Below the pieces are notes generated by a model. That model was not told where the DNA came from. It was given only the letters and a program-made list of their open reading frames with translations, and did not search any database. Positions 1 through 6,959 of a stretch of 16,713 nucleotides of DNA are shown here, one piece after another (position 1 is the stretch's first letter; the number at the start of each line of letters is the position of its first letter). The position numbers were made by a program, and so were the translations under genes. This DNA comes from JAAFIP01 sp043774625 (GTDB lineage Bacteria; Pseudomonadota; Gammaproteobacteria; Burkholderiales; Burkholderiaceae_C): NCBI GenBank assembly GCA_043774625.1, contig JAYVTG010000135.1:1-16713 (forward strand). The letters run 5' to 3'.

Positions 1-97
1 CTCCCTGCTGAAAAATTCAGCAGGACTATTGAAACACCCTGGTCAATTTTGGGTCGGCATAGCCCTCTTTAGATGGTCAATTTTGCGTCGGCGACAA
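1..97. mobile_element. Probable end of an IS21-like insertion sequence (truncated by the window edge)
   Basis: Two 19-bp direct repeats (TGGTCAATTTTGGGTCGGC at 40-58 and the same with one change at 74-92) lie 34 bp apart just before a TG/CA-type boundary near 97 (reading gacaaca on the plus strand, so TGT... inward). Multiple short terminal repeats near a 5'-TG end are a feature of IS21-family elements. A perfect 9-bp hairpin with a 3-base loop (4-24) precedes them. No transposase gene is visible because the window starts here. The family assignment is inference. The sequence from 98 to 207 holds no gene or clear signal that I can support. Confidence 0.42.
40..92. repeat. Pair of 19-bp direct repeats
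   Basis: Copies at 40-58 and 74-92 match at 18 of 19 bases and start 34 bp apart. They are the main evidence that an insertion-sequence end lies here; such repeats would be transposase binding sites. Confidence 0.85.
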
Positions 98-207
98 CAG
101 CCCCACCTCGCCCGCAGCATAGGCAAAGGCGGGTTGTGCGCCTAAGCGCGAGCCGCAGTAGACACAAATAGAAAAAGCAGGAGCGGACATGGTGTCAAGA
201 ACGTAGA

Positions 208-621
208 TCAAGCAAACCGGTTCCACAGCGCTGCGAGCCACACGCCTGCACACAGAACCAGACTCAAAAACACAGCTGCAGAGCCCATGTCTTTGGCGCG
301 TTTGGACAGGTCATGCCATTCAGGGCCAATCCGGTCAATGGCCGTTTCAATGCCTGTATTGAGAAGCTCGGTGATGAGCACCAGGATGACGACAGATACC
401 AGCATGGCTACTTCCATCCAGCCACGCCCAACCCAAAATGCGGCTGGCAGCAGGGCGATGCTTAAAACAGCTTCTTGTTTAAAAGCAGGTTCCCCCCATC
501 CTGCGCGCAGGCCAGCCAGCGAGTAGCCTGTGGCGTGCAGCACACGGTTTAAACCGGTACGGGATTTTTGGGGATTGACTGAGCTGTCAGAAGACGGCGG
601 TGTAGAAGAAGATGAAGTCAT
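208..621 (-). CDS. dgkA: Diacylglycerol kinase, integral membrane (DgkA family)
   Basis: 137-residue inner-membrane enzyme that phosphorylates diacylglycerol to phosphatidic acid using ATP, recycling lipid by-products. The signature is clear: a GEPAFKQE segment near residue 44 (E. coli has NEAAFRQE) and the block LNTGIETAIDRIGPEWHDLS followed by RAKDMGSAAV, which carries the catalytic and metal-binding glutamates. Three hydrophobic segments are visible. It is slightly longer than the E. coli protein (about 122) because of a Ser/Pro-rich N-terminus. The ATG at 621 is preferred over an in-frame TTG at 648; neither has a strong ribosome binding site. It is the last gene of the minus-strand sigma operon, 72 bp after the RDD gene stop, so it may be co-transcribed or have its own start. 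Confidence 0.93.
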   Translation of the reverse strand: MTSSSSTPPSSDSSVNPQKSRTGLNRVLHATGYSLAGLRAGWGEPAFKQEAVLSIALLPAAFWVGRGWMEVAMLVSVVILVLITELLNTGIETAIDRIGPEWHDLSKRAKDMGSAAVFLSLVLCAGVWLAALWNRFA

Positions 622-693
622 GTTGCTATTGTGCCGCAAGTATGCCAAGCAAAGAGTGTGGCTTCTTGCTTGCAGCTCGTGCGGACCGGTGAG

Positions 694-1242
694 TTATTTG
701 CTCATGGGGACGTGGTTGATCAGCTGTGTGCCTGCAATGGCATCGTGCATAAATTGTTTGTGCGGATGAAAGCGGCTCAGCAGGGAGTACACCCATACCC
801 AGCCCATAAAGATAACTGTAATTTCGCCTGCACTGAGCTTGAACATCATGGATACTGCCAAAGACGGCACAAACCACACCCAGCTAAGCACATAGCGCAG
901 TAACGCACGTGGCTGACTGACCACATGGCCGTGGGTATCCACCAAACGCAAATGCCAGGTCTTCATGGCCAAAGTTTGCCCTTTGTGCCAGAACCAGACA
1001 AAGTAAATGCCAAAAATAATAAAGAGAAAAATTTGCAATGGCAAGCGGTTGTCCATCGCATTGCGGGTTTGGCTGAGTGTGCCGAACAAATAGCCCGAGA
1101 TAAACACAACGCCAAACATGAGCATGCCTTCGTACAACCAGCAGGCCATGCGGCGGGTCAGGCTGGGTATGCCGTTTGTGCCACTGGCAGCCATAGCCGC
1201 TGACGTATTAACCGCCTGTGGCGCGTTCGATTCCAGCGCCAT
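694..1242 (-). CDS. RDD family membrane protein
   Basis: 182-residue protein with about four membrane segments (roughly 37-55, 69-86, 115-132, 140-156). RDD-family marks are LTRRMACWLYEG (residues 28-39), the loop motif GQTLAMKTWHLRLVD (88-102) and the C-terminal FMHDAIAGTQLI (164-175, family form FLHDrlAGTrvv). The usual Asp of the first RDD motif appears as Glu (E38). The molecular function of most RDD proteins is unknown. Its ATG at 1242 comes 8 bp after the stop of the DUF3106 gene, so the two are almost certainly co-transcribed. No clear ribosome binding site precedes it, which suggests translational coupling to the upstream gene. Confidence 0.85.
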   Translation of the reverse strand: MALESNAPQAVNTSAAMAASGTNGIPSLTRRMACWLYEGMLMFGVVFISGYLFGTLSQTRNAMDNRLPLQIFLFIIFGIYFVWFWHKGQTLAMKTWHLRLVDTHGHVVSQPRALLRYVLSWVWFVPSLAVSMMFKLSAGEITVIFMGWVWVYSLLSRFHPHKQFMHDAIAGTQLINHVPMSK

Positions 1243-1250
1243 GGGTCGAA

Positions 1251-2015
1251 TTACTGCTTGCTGGTGACAGCCGGCGTATCAGAAGCCTGGACTTGAGATG
1301 GGGCGCCTTGCTTAGCAAGACCCTGTGGGACGATAGCGTTACCCACTTGCTGCGGAGGAGCTATAGAAATTTTGCGGCCCTGGGTAGGGTTACTGGCACT
1401 TGCAGCTGCTAACGCCTTGGCAGTACCAAATTGTGGTGGCGGACTTTGGCGAATGGGTTGTGCGGGCTTGGCGGCTATGGCAGTACCCGCTGGTGGCTTT
1501 TGCGAGCTGTCAGCCAATTTGCGCTTTTCTTCCGGGCTGAGCAATTGATAGGCTTCCCATTGCACTTTGCGTTGCTCTGGGGTCAAACCATCCGTCATGG
1601 CGCGGTTCTCGGCAAAGTTAAGCCGCGCTTCGGCGCGCTGCTGCGAGCTCAAGCTTGACCACTCGGTCATACGGGTATGCAGCTTGTTTTGCTCAGCAGT
1701 AGCCAGTGTTGCATAGTTTTTGGACAACTCAAGCCATTTGCGCTTTTGCGCTGGACTCATGCTTTGCCAGTTGGGCTGCAGCGGTTTGAGTGCGGCTTGT
1801 ACATCGGGTGCCAGCTCGTGCCACTCGGGCTTGGTCACTATGGCTCTTGCAGACGCAGAGGTGGATACAGGCGCGGCGGCGCTAGCAGGCTTGGTTTTGT
1901 CCTGACTGACCGCATGAGGTGATACCACGTAGGCAACAACACCCACTACGCACAGCATTACCATGCCTGCGAACTTGCGCAGCTTTGGGTTGTTGTGTGC
2001 GATGTTGGTGTGCAT
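1251..2015 (-). CDS. DUF3106 domain protein, membrane-anchored or exported
   Basis: 254 residues. A hydrophobic segment at about 15-33 acts as a signal anchor or signal peptide, followed by an Ala/Ser/Pro-rich linker. The middle (about 62-170) shows the DUF3106 pattern of repeated short helices with tryptophans: W65, W83, W94, W119 and W153 in contexts like W..L.P..Q..L.PL..NW and KRKWL.L...Y. The last third is low-complexity Ala/Gln/Pro. The biochemical role is unknown; the repeat resembles periplasmic helical adaptors, which is only an impression. It lies 22 bp downstream of the DUF3619 gene in the sigma-factor operon, which points to the regulon or sensing side of that sigma factor. Confidence 0.82.
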   Translation of the reverse strand: MHTNIAHNNPKLRKFAGMVMLCVVGVVAYVVSPHAVSQDKTKPASAAAPVSTSASARAIVTKPEWHELAPDVQAALKPLQPNWQSMSPAQKRKWLELSKNYATLATAEQNKLHTRMTEWSSLSSQQRAEARLNFAENRAMTDGLTPEQRKVQWEAYQLLSPEEKRKLADSSQKPPAGTAIAAKPAQPIRQSPPPQFGTAKALAAASASNPTQGRKISIAPPQQVGNAIVPQGLAKQGAPSQVQASDTPAVTSKQ

Positions 2016-2037
2016 CCTATGGACAAATGGCTAGAAA

Positions 2038-2484
2038 TTATTGGTTTGGTGAACCGTACTTCAAAAACTGGACAAAGCCAGCATCTGAATGGGCAGCGGG
2101 CGGCAAGTCGTCGGTCAACAAAGCAACATCGACTTCGGCCAGCTCGCTGGCGCGGTTGTCGTTTTGCAAAATATGAATGGCAATCAAACCTGCCACTAGA
2201 GCCAGCAAGGGCAATAGGGAAGCGATGCGGGTCCACACATTCAGGCCGTCGTTACCACCCAAAGTGGCTGCACCGCCAGACATGGAAATATTGGTGGCAG
2301 TTTGCAGACGGGTTTCTTTTTTGCGTTGGGCAACAGCTAGCAGGCGGGCGATACGCAAGCGTTCTGAAATGTCGTGGGGCAGGGCGTTAGCACTTTCGTT
2401 CAAACTGGCTGCCACTTTGTAGCCGAACCGGTCTAGCAGCGCGTCGGCTTGATGCGCGTTGATGGTGTTGTTAGACTGTGTCAT
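2038..2484 (-). CDS. DUF3619 family single-pass membrane protein, possible anti-sigma factor
   Basis: 148 residues: an N-terminal cytoplasmic helical part (about 1-80), one membrane span (about 85-107, IASLLPLLALVAGLIAIHIL), and a short C-terminal part with the family-like stretch LAEVDVALLTDDLPP. Its start overlaps the stop of the upstream sigma gene in an ATGA (2481-2484), so translation is probably coupled. An ECF sigma factor followed directly by a small one-span protein with a cytoplasmic N-terminus is the classic sigma/anti-sigma layout. DUF3619 is not proven to be an anti-sigma domain, so that role is inference from position and topology. Confidence 0.82.
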   Translation of the reverse strand: MTQSNNTINAHQADALLDRFGYKVAASLNESANALPHDISERLRIARLLAVAQRKKETRLQTATNISMSGGAATLGGNDGLNVWTRIASLLPLLALVAGLIAIHILQNDNRASELAEVDVALLTDDLPPAAHSDAGFVQFLKYGSPNQ

Positions 2485-3047
2485 AGCTGTATTCCCTTGG
2501 CCTTGAGTGCTTTACTGAGCGCTTGGACTGCCCTAGAGCAGTGCGTTTTGACACTGCCTTCGGAGCAACCCATGGCAGCAGCCGTTTCGGCTACGTCCAT
2601 CTCCTCCCAGTAACGCATGAGGAAGGCTTCTCGTTGACGTGCTGGCAATTGTTCTACCTCTGCATCTATCTGTCGCAAGGTTTGTGCCCGTTCTGTTGTT
2701 TTTTGAGCGCTTTCAGTGCCTTCTGAGTCCTCCAGCGACTCTAAAGTTTCCAATAAATCGAATTCTCCGTCTTCACCAGCCACCTCAAAGTCGCTCATAT
2801 TGGAAAAAAGCGCATTTCGGGTCTTGCGGCGGCGGAAATAGTCCAGCGTGGTATTGGACAAAATACGCTGAAACAGCAGCGGCAGCTCGGCAGCGGGCTT
2901 GTCGGCATAGTGCTCGGCCAGCTTAATCATGCTGTCTTGCACGATGTCCAGTGCGGCGTCTTCGTCGCGGACGTGGTAAACCGAGCGTTTGAAAGCGCGT
3001 TTTTCGACGCTTTTCAGAAAATCGGAGAGTTCTTGCTCAGTTGCCAA
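2481..3047 (-). CDS. ECF RNA polymerase sigma factor (sigma-70 family)
   Basis: 188 residues. Region 2 spans about 13-76 (ALDIVQDSMIKLAEHY for -10 recognition, then TLDYFRRRK). An acidic linker follows (about 85-116, rich in Glu/Asp), then region 4 (about 127-182) with LPARQREAFLMRYWEEM and the helix-turn-helix VAETAAAMGCSEGSVKTHCSRA. The start codon appears to be TTG at 3047: no in-frame ATG lies upstream or early enough downstream, and no strong ribosome binding site is visible. It is the first gene of a five-gene minus-strand operon and is divergent from ilvB. A rare start and weak ribosome binding would keep its level low. Target promoters cannot be named from this window. Confidence 0.9.
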   Translation of the reverse strand: MATEQELSDFLKSVEKRAFKRSVYHVRDEDAALDIVQDSMIKLAEHYADKPAAELPLLFQRILSNTTLDYFRRRKTRNALFSNMSDFEVAGEDGEFDLLETLESLEDSEGTESAQKTTERAQTLRQIDAEVEQLPARQREAFLMRYWEEMDVAETAAAMGCSEGSVKTHCSRAVQALSKALKAKGIQL

Positions 3048-3106
3048 GGGATTGTCTTTTGTCTCTAAGGGCTTGCGGGGGCAGGTGCCAAATGCCAGTT
3101 GGACAA

Positions 3107-3197
3107 ATTATCGCACTGTGCAGGCCGGTTATTTCTCGCAGCCTGACACATGATTTTTAAGTTTCGAAACCAAAATCTCATGCTGCAGTGCGATAAT
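3107..3197. promoter_or_regulatory. Divergent promoter region with a perfect 12-bp inverted repeat
   Basis: ATTATCGCACTG at 3107-3118 is the exact reverse complement of CAGTGCGATAAT at 3186-3197. Each arm contains TGCGATAAT, an extended -10 box (TGn plus a near-consensus hexamer). One points left to the sigma gene (start 3047) and the other right to ilvB (start 3340). Neither has a good -35 at 16-18 bp, as expected for extended -10 promoters. Predicted starts near 3100 and 3204 give leaders of about 53 and 136 nt. The repeat could equally be a shared operator. The promoter reading is inference. Confidence 0.5.
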
Positions 3198-3306
3198 AGG
3201 TCTGCAATTTAGCAAAAAACGGATTCTGACTCGGCCTTCACAGGCTTATGGTCTGATTCCTAAGTCCCACAACGGCGCCGCAAGCGTGCGTGAGGGATAC
3301 CCCACT

Positions 3307-3327
3307 AGTCTCGTCAGAGAGACTTTT
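3307..3327 (+). promoter_or_regulatory. Hairpin with short T run in the ilvB leader
   Basis: AGTCTC (3307-3312) pairs with GAGACT (3319-3324) across a 6-base loop and is followed by TTTT (3324-3327), immediately before the ribosome binding site GAAAGG (3328-3333). It could act as a weak terminator or mask the ribosome binding site. No convincing leader peptide was found between the promoter and ilvB (the only ATG there is followed at once by a stop). Confidence 0.35.
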
Positions 3328-3339
3328 GAAAGGTTGATC

Positions 3340-5133
3340 ATGGAAATATCCAAAGCCGAACTGGCTTTTACATCGGCTGCAAGTAATGCGGCTTCTACTT
3401 CTGTTTTGCCCGAGTTACGCGGCGCAGAAATCCTCGTCAAAACCCTGCAAGCTGAAAACGTCAAATACATCTGGGGTTACCCAGGCGGCGCAGTGTTGCA
3501 TATTTACGACGCCTTCTACAAACAAGACACCATCCAGCATGTGCTGGTACGCCATGAGCAAGCTGCCGTGCACGCCGCCGACGGCTACGCACGCGCCACA
3601 GGCGACGTGGGCTGTGCGCTGGTGACCTCTGGCCCCGGCGTGACCAATGCCATCACCGGTATTGCCACGGCCTATATGGACAGCATTCCGATGGTGATCA
3701 TCACGGGCCAAGTGCCTTCGCATGCGATTGGCCTGGACGCTTTTCAGGAATGCGACACGGTGGGTATTACCCGCCCTATCGTCAAGCACAACTTTTTGGT
3801 GAAAGACGCGAAAGATCTGGCCGAGACCATGAAGCGCGCCTTCCACATCGCCCGCACCGGCCGCCCTGGCCCCGTGGTGGTGGACATTCCCAAAGACATC
3901 AGTTTTAACAAAGTGCCTTTTGACGCCGAGGCATACAAAAAGCCGGTGGAGATGCGCAGCTACCAGCCTGTGCGCAGGGGCCATGGCGGGCAGATTCGCA
4001 AGGCCCTACAGCTCTTGATGAACGCCAAGCGCCCCTACATTTACACTGGTGGCGGCGTGCTGCTGAGCAATGCCAGCAATGAACTGCGCACCCTGGTAAA
4101 TATGCTGGGCTACCCGGTGACCAACACCTTGATGGGCTTGGGTGCGTACCCCGCGTCTGACCGCAAGTTTTTAGGCATGCTGGGCATGCACGGCACAGTT
4201 GAAGCCAACTACGCCATGCAAAACTGCGACGTATTGCTGGCCGTAGGTGCCCGTTTTGACGACCGCGTGATTGGCAACCCCAAGCACTTTGCACAAAATG
4301 AACGCAAGATTGTCCATATCGACATTGACCCGTCGAGCATCTCCAAGCGCGTGAAGGTAGATATTCCCATCGTGGGGGATGTGAAGGACGTGCTGACCGA
4401 ACTGATCAACATGATCAAAGAGTCTGGCCTCAAACCCGATGGCAAGGCCTTGACGAGCTGGTGGGAAACGATTGATGGGTGGCGAAAGCGTGATTGTTTG
4501 GCGTTTGACCGTAACAACAAGGACGTGATAAAGCCGCAAGCCGTGGTGCAAAGCCTGTGGAACATGACCAAGGACACCGAGACCTACATCACCTCCGACG
4601 TGGGCCAGCACCAGATGTGGGCCGCGCAGTTTTACCGCTTTGACGAGCCACGCCGCTGGATCAATTCTGGCGGCCTGGGCACAATGGGCGTGGGTATTCC
4701 GTATGCCATGGGTATCAAACTGGCCAAGCCCGAGGCAGAAGTGTTTTGCATTACCGGCGAAGGCTCAGTGCAGATGTGCATTCAAGAGCTGTCTACCTGC
4801 CTGCAGTACAACACGCCGATCAAAATTGTGTCGCTGAACAACCGCTATCTGGGCATGGTGCGTCAATGGCAAGAGCTTGATTACGAAGGCCGTTATTCGC
4901 ATTCCTACATGGACGCACTGCCCAACTTTGTGAAGCTGGCCGAGGCGTATGGCCACGTTGGCATGCTGATTGAAAAGCCGCAAGACGTAGAGCCTGCGTT
5001 GCGCGAAGCACGCAAGCTCAAGGACCGCACGGTGTTTATGGACTTTAGAACCGACCCCACCGAAAACGTCTATCCAATGGTCCAGGCAGGCAAAGGTATT
5101 ACCGAGATGCTTTTGGGCAGCGAGGAACTGTAA
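3340..5133 (+). CDS. ilvB: Acetolactate synthase large (catalytic) subunit
   Basis: 597 residues, the usual length. It is a cytoplasmic thiamine-diphosphate enzyme condensing two pyruvates, or pyruvate with 2-oxobutyrate, in the first common step of valine, leucine and isoleucine synthesis. Visible marks are WGYPGGAVLHIYDA, the catalytic glutamate E73 in VRHEQAAVHAADGYARATG, TSGPGVTNAITGIATAY, and the diphosphate/Mg motif starting GEGSVQMCIQELS (473 onward) and ending at NN in SLNNRYLGMVRQW. GEG instead of GDG is, as I recall, normal for this clade. The ATG at 3340 is chosen because GAAAGG stands 6 bp upstream; a GTG at 3286 in the same frame would add 18 atypical residues. It is followed by ilvN after a 155-bp gap. 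Confidence 0.97.
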   Translation: MEISKAELAFTSAASNAASTSVLPELRGAEILVKTLQAENVKYIWGYPGGAVLHIYDAFYKQDTIQHVLVRHEQAAVHAADGYARATGDVGCALVTSGPGVTNAITGIATAYMDSIPMVIITGQVPSHAIGLDAFQECDTVGITRPIVKHNFLVKDAKDLAETMKRAFHIARTGRPGPVVVDIPKDISFNKVPFDAEAYKKPVEMRSYQPVRRGHGGQIRKALQLLMNAKRPYIYTGGGVLLSNASNELRTLVNMLGYPVTNTLMGLGAYPASDRKFLGMLGMHGTVEANYAMQNCDVLLAVGARFDDRVIGNPKHFAQNERKIVHIDIDPSSISKRVKVDIPIVGDVKDVLTELINMIKESGLKPDGKALTSWWETIDGWRKRDCLAFDRNNKDVIKPQAVVQSLWNMTKDTETYITSDVGQHQMWAAQFYRFDEPRRWINSGGLGTMGVGIPYAMGIKLAKPEAEVFCITGEGSVQMCIQELSTCLQYNTPIKIVSLNNRYLGMVRQWQELDYEGRYSHSYMDALPNFVKLAEAYGHVGMLIEKPQDVEPALREARKLKDRTVFMDFRTDPTENVYPMVQAGKGITEMLLGSEEL

Positions 5134-5154
5134 ATTACAGGTTTTTCGCCGGTT

Positions 5155-5195
5155 GCCAGCGTAGAATATGCGCGAGCAGCTATCAAAAATATAGC
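5155..5195 (+). repeat. Dispersed intergenic repeat, copy A
   Basis: 41-bp element containing the core ATATGCGCGAGCAGCTAT, followed by a small hairpin GCTAT-caaaaat-ATAGC (5179-5195). It lies between ilvB and ilvN. Copies B (7768-7808, minus) and C (15147-15187, plus) share the core exactly; A and B match at 37 of 41 positions. Confidence 0.85.
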
Positions 5196-5238
5196 GTACC
5201 CATTTTCTTTTAACCTTTTGACGAATCTATTTGCAGCC

Positions 5239-5272
5239 GAGCCCTTGTGTTACCGCACATGGGGGAGGGCTC
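5239..5272 (+). promoter_or_regulatory. Stem-loop directly upstream of the ilvN ribosome binding site
   Basis: GAGCCCT (5239-5245) pairs with AGGGCTC (5266-5272). Inside it TGTG (5246-5249) pairs with CACA (5256-5259), leaving a purine-rich bulge. The stem ends 5 bases before AGAGGA (5278-5283) and has no T tract, so it is not a terminator. Possible roles are stabilising or processing the ilvN-ilvC message or tuning subunit stoichiometry. Confidence 0.5.
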
Positions 5273-5288
5273 AGAAAAGAGGAATCCC

Positions 5289-5780
5289 ATGAAACACATC
5301 ATTGCAGTTTTACTTGAGAACGAACCCGGTGCCCTGTCACGTGTGGTTGGTTTATTTTCAGCCCGTGGTTATAACATCGAGTCGCTCACCGTGGCTCCAA
5401 CCGAGGACAATTCTCTGTCGCGTATGACCATCGTCACTAAAGGGTCCGACGAGGTGATTGAACAAATCACCAAACACCTGAACCGCCTGATTGAAGTGGT
5501 GAAGGTGGTTGACCTGACAGAGGGCGCCTACACTGAGCGTGAACTGATGATGGTCAAAGTGCGCGCTGTAGGCAAAGAACGTGAAGAAATGAAGCGCATG
5601 GTCGACATCTTTCGTGGCCGCATCATCGACGTGACCGAGAAAAGCTACACCATCGAGTTGACCGGTGACCACAGCAAAAACGATGCGTTTTTAGAGGCGA
5701 TTGACCGCACTGCCATTTTGGAGACTGTGCGAACAGGCGCCAGCGGCATTGGCCGTGGTGAGAGAATACTGCGTGTTTAA
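5289..5780 (+). CDS. ilvN: Acetolactate synthase small (regulatory) subunit
   Basis: 163 residues. It is the regulatory partner of IlvB, raising its activity and normally conferring valine feedback inhibition. The N-terminal ACT domain (about 3-78) opens MKHIIAVLLENEPGALSRVV and continues GLFSARGYNIESLTVAPTED; the C-terminal half (about 80-160) ends in TGASGIGRGERIL, as in the IlvH/IlvN family. The ATG at 5289 has AGAGGA 5 bp upstream and matches the usual family start; an in-frame GTG at 5247 lies inside the upstream stem-loop and is rejected. ilvC follows after 52 bp on the same strand. Confidence 0.96.
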   Translation: MKHIIAVLLENEPGALSRVVGLFSARGYNIESLTVAPTEDNSLSRMTIVTKGSDEVIEQITKHLNRLIEVVKVVDLTEGAYTERELMMVKVRAVGKEREEMKRMVDIFRGRIIDVTEKSYTIELTGDHSKNDAFLEAIDRTAILETVRTGASGIGRGERILRV

Positions 5781-5832
5781 TGACTCAAAAATCCCAACCA
5801 ACCCCTTTACAAATTTACTACCGGAGAAGCAA

Positions 5833-6846
5833 ATGAAAGTTTTTTACGACAAAGATTGTGACCTGAGCCTGATCAAAGGCAAGACTGTAGCCATCATTGG
5901 TTACGGCAGCCAAGGACATGCCCATGCACAAAACCTGAACGACAGCGGCGTCAAAGTCCTCGTAGGTCTGCGCAAAGGCGGTCCCAGCTGGGACAAAGTT
6001 GCCAAAGCCGGTTTGAAAGTAGCCGAAGTCAACGAGGCGGTAGCTTCTGCTGACGTAATCATGATTTTGTTGCCCGACGAAAACATTGCTGCCGTATACA
6101 AAGAAATCGAGCCGCACCTGAAAAAGGGTGCTTCGCTGGCGTTTGCCCACGGTTTTAACGTGCATTACAACCAGGTCGTGCCTCGCGCAGATTTGGATGT
6201 ATGGATGGTCGCCCCCAAGGCCCCAGGCCACACCGTGCGCAACACCTACACCCAAGGCGGCGGTGTGCCCCACCTGGTAGCAGTGCACCAAGACCAAAGC
6301 GGCAAGGCACGCGACCTGGCCCTGTCTTACGCCATGGCCAACGGCGGCGGCAAGGCTGGCATCATCGAAACCAACTTCAAGGAAGAGACTGAGACCGACC
6401 TGTTTGGCGAGCAAGCCGTGCTGTGCGGTGGCGCGGTGGACCTCATCAAGATGGGTTACGAGACCTTGGTTGAAGCGGGCTACGCGCCTGAAATGGCCTA
6501 TTTTGAATGCCTGCACGAACTCAAGCTGATCGTAGATTTGATTTATGAAGGTGGCATTGCCAACATGAACTATTCCATCTCCAACAATGCGGAGTATGGT
6601 GAGTACGTGACTGGCCCTGAAGTGATCAACGAGCAAAGCCGCGCGGCGATGCGCAATGCCTTGAAGCGCATCCAGTCTGGCGAATACGCCAAAATGTTCA
6701 TTCTGGAAGGCCGCACCGGCTACCCCAGCATGACCGCACGCCGCCGCCTGACAGCCGAGCACAGCATCGAAAAAGTGGGCGCACAACTGCGCGCCATGAT
6801 GCCCTGGATCGCCAAAAACAAGCTGGTGGACCAAACCCGCAACTAA
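5833..6846 (+). CDS. ilvC: Ketol-acid reductoisomerase (NADP+), class I
   Basis: 337 residues, the class I length. It converts acetolactate or acetohydroxybutyrate into the dihydroxy acids by Mg-dependent alkyl migration and NADPH reduction. Rossmann motif GYGSQGHA at 23-30; APKAPGHTVR is the typical core segment. The metal ligands are D189 and E193 (ETDLFGEQ) and E225 and E229 (ECLHELKLI), all present. FAHGFNVHY carries the conserved active-site histidine. The ATG at 5833 is preceded by GGAGA at 5 bp. It is the last gene of the ilvBNC unit, closed by a strong terminator at 6900. Confidence 0.98.
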   Translation: MKVFYDKDCDLSLIKGKTVAIIGYGSQGHAHAQNLNDSGVKVLVGLRKGGPSWDKVAKAGLKVAEVNEAVASADVIMILLPDENIAAVYKEIEPHLKKGASLAFAHGFNVHYNQVVPRADLDVWMVAPKAPGHTVRNTYTQGGGVPHLVAVHQDQSGKARDLALSYAMANGGGKAGIIETNFKEETETDLFGEQAVLCGGAVDLIKMGYETLVEAGYAPEMAYFECLHELKLIVDLIYEGGIANMNYSISNNAEYGEYVTGPEVINEQSRAAMRNALKRIQSGEYAKMFILEGRTGYPSMTARRRLTAEHSIEKVGAQLRAMMPWIAKNKLVDQTRN

Positions 6847-6899
6847 AACCCACAACCAAGTTGGCTGGCGCCTTGCGGCGGTTCGCAGTCACTTAAAAT

Positions 6900-6932
6900 C
6901 CGCTACGGCGCAAGCTGTAGCGGTTTTCTTTT
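6900..6932 (+). terminator. Intrinsic terminator after ilvC
   Basis: CCGCTAC (6900-6906) pairs with GTAGCGG (6917-6923) over a 10-base loop, followed by TTTTCTTTT. This is a standard rho-independent terminator, so pssA probably needs its own promoter. Confidence 0.88.
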
Positions 6933-6946
6933 GCCTGTTACTGGCT

Positions 6947-6959
6947 TACACTCCCCCCA
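6947..6959 (+). promoter_or_regulatory. Candidate -10 box placing the transcript start at the pssA ATG
   Basis: TACACT at 6947-6952 lies 6 bp before the pssA ATG (6959), the spacing expected for a transcript that begins at the A of the start codon. There is no ribosome binding site before the ATG (only six C residues), which fits a leaderless message. No good -35 is visible (the T tract of the terminator occupies that place), so confidence is low. Confidence 0.3.

Noticed and set aside
3286..3339. GTG start giving an 18-residue extension of IlvB
   Set aside because: The ATG at 3340 has a good ribosome binding site, and the extension overlaps the leader hairpin.
4756..4764. GEG instead of GDG in the IlvB thiamine-diphosphate motif as a possible defect
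   Set aside because: The rest of the motif is intact and this substitution is, as I recall, normal in acetolactate synthases of this group.
5818..6855. A 345-codon open frame on the minus strand opposite ilvC
   Set aside because: It mirrors the codon structure of ilvC, has no recognisable motif, and its apparent protein is rich in His/Val/Gly as expected for antisense of a biased gene.
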